Origin: Gemmatimonadota bacterium
GTDB taxonomy: Bacteria > Gemmatimonadota > Gemmatimonadetes > Gemmatimonadales > GWC2-71-9
Assembly: GCA_022563595.1 (NCBI GenBank)
Contig: JADFNB010000014.1
Coordinates: 5,001-69,000, forward strand
Direction of reading: 5' to 3'
Length of the DNA stretch: 64,000 bases
Below the pieces are notes generated by a model, which made no database searches, was not told where the DNA came from, and saw nothing but the letters and a program-made list of their open reading frames with translations. Positions 62,774 through 64,000 of this stretch are shown here, in pieces; positions within the stretch are counted from its first letter, which is position 1, and each line of letters begins with the position of its first letter. A program made the translations under genes and the position numbers.

Positions 62774-63150
62774 CGTGCATCTCCTCTCGGATACGGTGTC
62801 GGGTCCACCTGGTGGTATGAGTCCGGCTCGACCGCGTGGCTAGACAAAGGTCGCCGTCCAGCGCGCGCCACGTGGAAGATCTCCTGCATCGCCCCCTCTA
62901 GCAGCCGTGGCGTTTCCGGCATCTCCCTGAACACGCCGATCGGTGCCCGCGTTACCGCCCCAACCCCGCCAACGGAGACGACGAAAAGAAACTTCCGCCA
63001 TAGCGCGGCGTCGATATCCTCCGGAATTTCCGCCCTGATCCCCGTCCGGTCAAAAGCCTCGCGCAGCCTCTCCAGCCGGTCGCTCCGATGATCGTCCTGG
63101 TAGTCGATCAGCGCCGCGAGTTGCTGCACCTGTCCAGCTTCGAGCTGCAC
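62770..63150 (-). pseudogene. Truncated ketopantoate-reductase-like C-terminal fragment
   Basis: The 126-codon frame from GTG 63150 matches the C-terminal domain of 2-dehydropantoate 2-reductase (PanE/ApbA): DRLERLREAFDRTGIRAEIP, then DIDAALWRKFLFVVSVGG with the conserved Trp-Lys, and LLEGAMQEIFHVARA. The N-terminal Rossmann domain is absent, and after residue 97 the family pattern is lost (HQVDPTPYPRGDAR). It follows the upstream gene by three bases. A degraded gene is likely; a short functional domain protein is possible. Confidence 0.5.
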
Positions 63151-63153
63151 GCC

Positions 63154-64000
63154 TCAGCCTTTCTTCCAGTCATCGAGCACCTGGCGTGCCGCATTCTTCC
63201 CCGGAAGGCCTGTCACACCACCGCCCGGATGCGCGCCTGCCCCGCACAGGTAGAACCGCTCGATCGGCGTACGGTAGCGATACCAGCCGGGGACCGGCCG
63301 CATGTAGAATAGCTGGTCCAGCGCGAGTTCGGCGTGGTAGAGGCAGCCCTGCGTGAGTCCGAAACGCTGTCCGATATCGACTGGCGTCGTCACGGCGCGG
63401 CGCAAGACGCTGCTCATGAAACCGGGTGCATAGCTTTCTATCAGCGAGACGACACGATCGCCGAGTTTCTCCCGCTCATCTTCCCATGTGCCCGATCGGA
63501 GGTCGTGGGGCACAAACTGAACCCACACGACCATGAGATGCTTGCCGTGCGGCGCGATCGTCGGATCCGTGAGCGACGGGATCGTGCATTCGAGGCACAG
63601 TTCCGCCGGAACGCGACCGTACTTCACGCCGTCGAACGCCCGCTCGAGATAGTCCAGACTGGGGCCGATCTGGATACGGCCCGTCAGATGGTCGCCGCCT
63701 TCCGGGGCAAGACGGAACCGTGGAAGCGTCTCAAGGGCAAGATGGACGAAGGCCACCGTACCCCGACCCCGTACGTTACGAACCATGGTGGTGAACTCAG
63801 GATCCAGCCACACGGGATCGATCAACTCGAGCAGCGAGTGCCGTAGATCCGCCGCCGTAACGACGACGCGGGCCGGTATCTCTTCCCCGTCCTCCAGCAC
63901 GACCCCGTTCACACCGTCTCGGTTGACGGCTATCCGGGTAACCGATGCCTCGGTCCGGATATGGGCCCCGGCGGCTGACGCGGCAGACGCGAGTGCGGAG
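63154..64000 (-). CDS. FAD-dependent oxidoreductase (PYROXD2/phytoene-desaturase-like), partial at right edge
   Basis: The frame is open from the right edge to TGA 63154-63156, giving about 281 C-terminal residues. The end YLCGAGAHPGGGVTGLPGKN is the FAD-binding signature of the PYROXD2 and CrtI-like family. VVVTAADLRHSLLELIDPVW and GLTQGCLYHAELALDQLFYM also match. No carotenoid genes lie near, so a PYROXD2-type oxidoreductase is more likely than a true desaturase. The N-terminal dinucleotide motif is outside the window. Confidence 0.82.
   Translation of the reverse strand, partial: SALASAASAAGAHIRTEASVTRIAVNRDGVNGVVLEDGEEIPARVVVTAADLRHSLLELIDPVWLDPEFTTMVRNVRGRGTVAFVHLALETLPRFRLAPEGGDHLTGRIQIGPSLDYLERAFDGVKYGRVPAELCLECTIPSLTDPTIAPHGKHLMVVWVQFVPHDLRSGTWEDEREKLGDRVVSLIESYAPGFMSSVLRRAVTTPVDIGQRFGLTQGCLYHAELALDQLFYMRPVPGWYRYRTPIERFYLCGAGAHPGGGVTGLPGKNAARQVLDDWKKG

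Overview
The window is one high-GC chromosomal block from a Gram-negative (diderm) bacterium. It encodes outer-membrane assembly (BamA, an OmpH/Skp-like chaperone), a nearly complete lipid A branch (LpxD, LpxC, LpxA, LpxB, LpxK), Kdo synthesis (KdsA, KdsB, KdsC) and lipopolysaccharide export (LptA-like, LptB, LptC). The LpxC-FabZ fusion, McsA-McsB-ClpC, BshC and frequent GTG/TTG starts suggest the FCB superphylum. Gemmatimonadota is my best guess, but this is inferred from gene content and not from a marker-gene tree.

Bases 1-32443 are read from the + strand. An outer-membrane protein tail and a DUF5683-like envelope protein come first, then a degenerate receiver/GGDEF protein with a zinc-ribbon protein, and prfB with its programmed +1 frameshift. 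Next is the run lysS, lolC, lolD, mcsA, mcsB, clpC, bamA, ompH, lpxD, lpxC/fabZ, lpxA, lpxB, DUF374 acyltransferase, lpxK. After it come gdhA, rlmH, a methyltransferase, bshC, a small coiled-coil membrane protein, murJ, uvrC, thrC, larC, a TPR lipoprotein-like protein and tRNA-Gly(CCC). Most genes overlap or abut by a few bases, so translational coupling is likely.

Bases 32444-34611 are the only accessory-looking stretch. It lies between tRNA-Gly and a second copy of the TPR protein. It contains a fragment resembling DUF3631 (a phage/plasmid-type domain), two 56-residue ORFs, two copies of a 38-39 bp direct repeat and one mechanosensitive-channel-like gene.

Bases 34612-44340 (+) carry the second TPR paralog, tandem hairpins, a radical-SAM/DUF512 protein, der, plsY, gpsA, a MerR regulator, surE, pcm, a DedA protein, acylphosphatase, tRNA-Arg(CCT) and a YfgM-like TPR membrane protein. 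A convergent intergenic region with inverted repeats follows.

Bases 44668-64000 are read from the - strand. A tightly overlapped convoy starts at a good promoter before kdsB. It runs kdsB, pyrG, kdsA, kdsC, lptC, lptA-like, an N-terminally extended lptB, rpoN, a GT2 with two membrane helices, a GT4, a flippase-like protein, a YfhO-type GT-C-like protein, a DPM-type GT2 and dapF. Upstream of it lie pabA, xerD, a DedA protein, ispF, a truncated ketopantoate-reductase-like fragment and an FAD oxidoreductase cut by the window edge. The GT2, flippase-like and YfhO genes resemble a three-component transmembrane glycosylation system, here embedded in the lipopolysaccharide supply operon.
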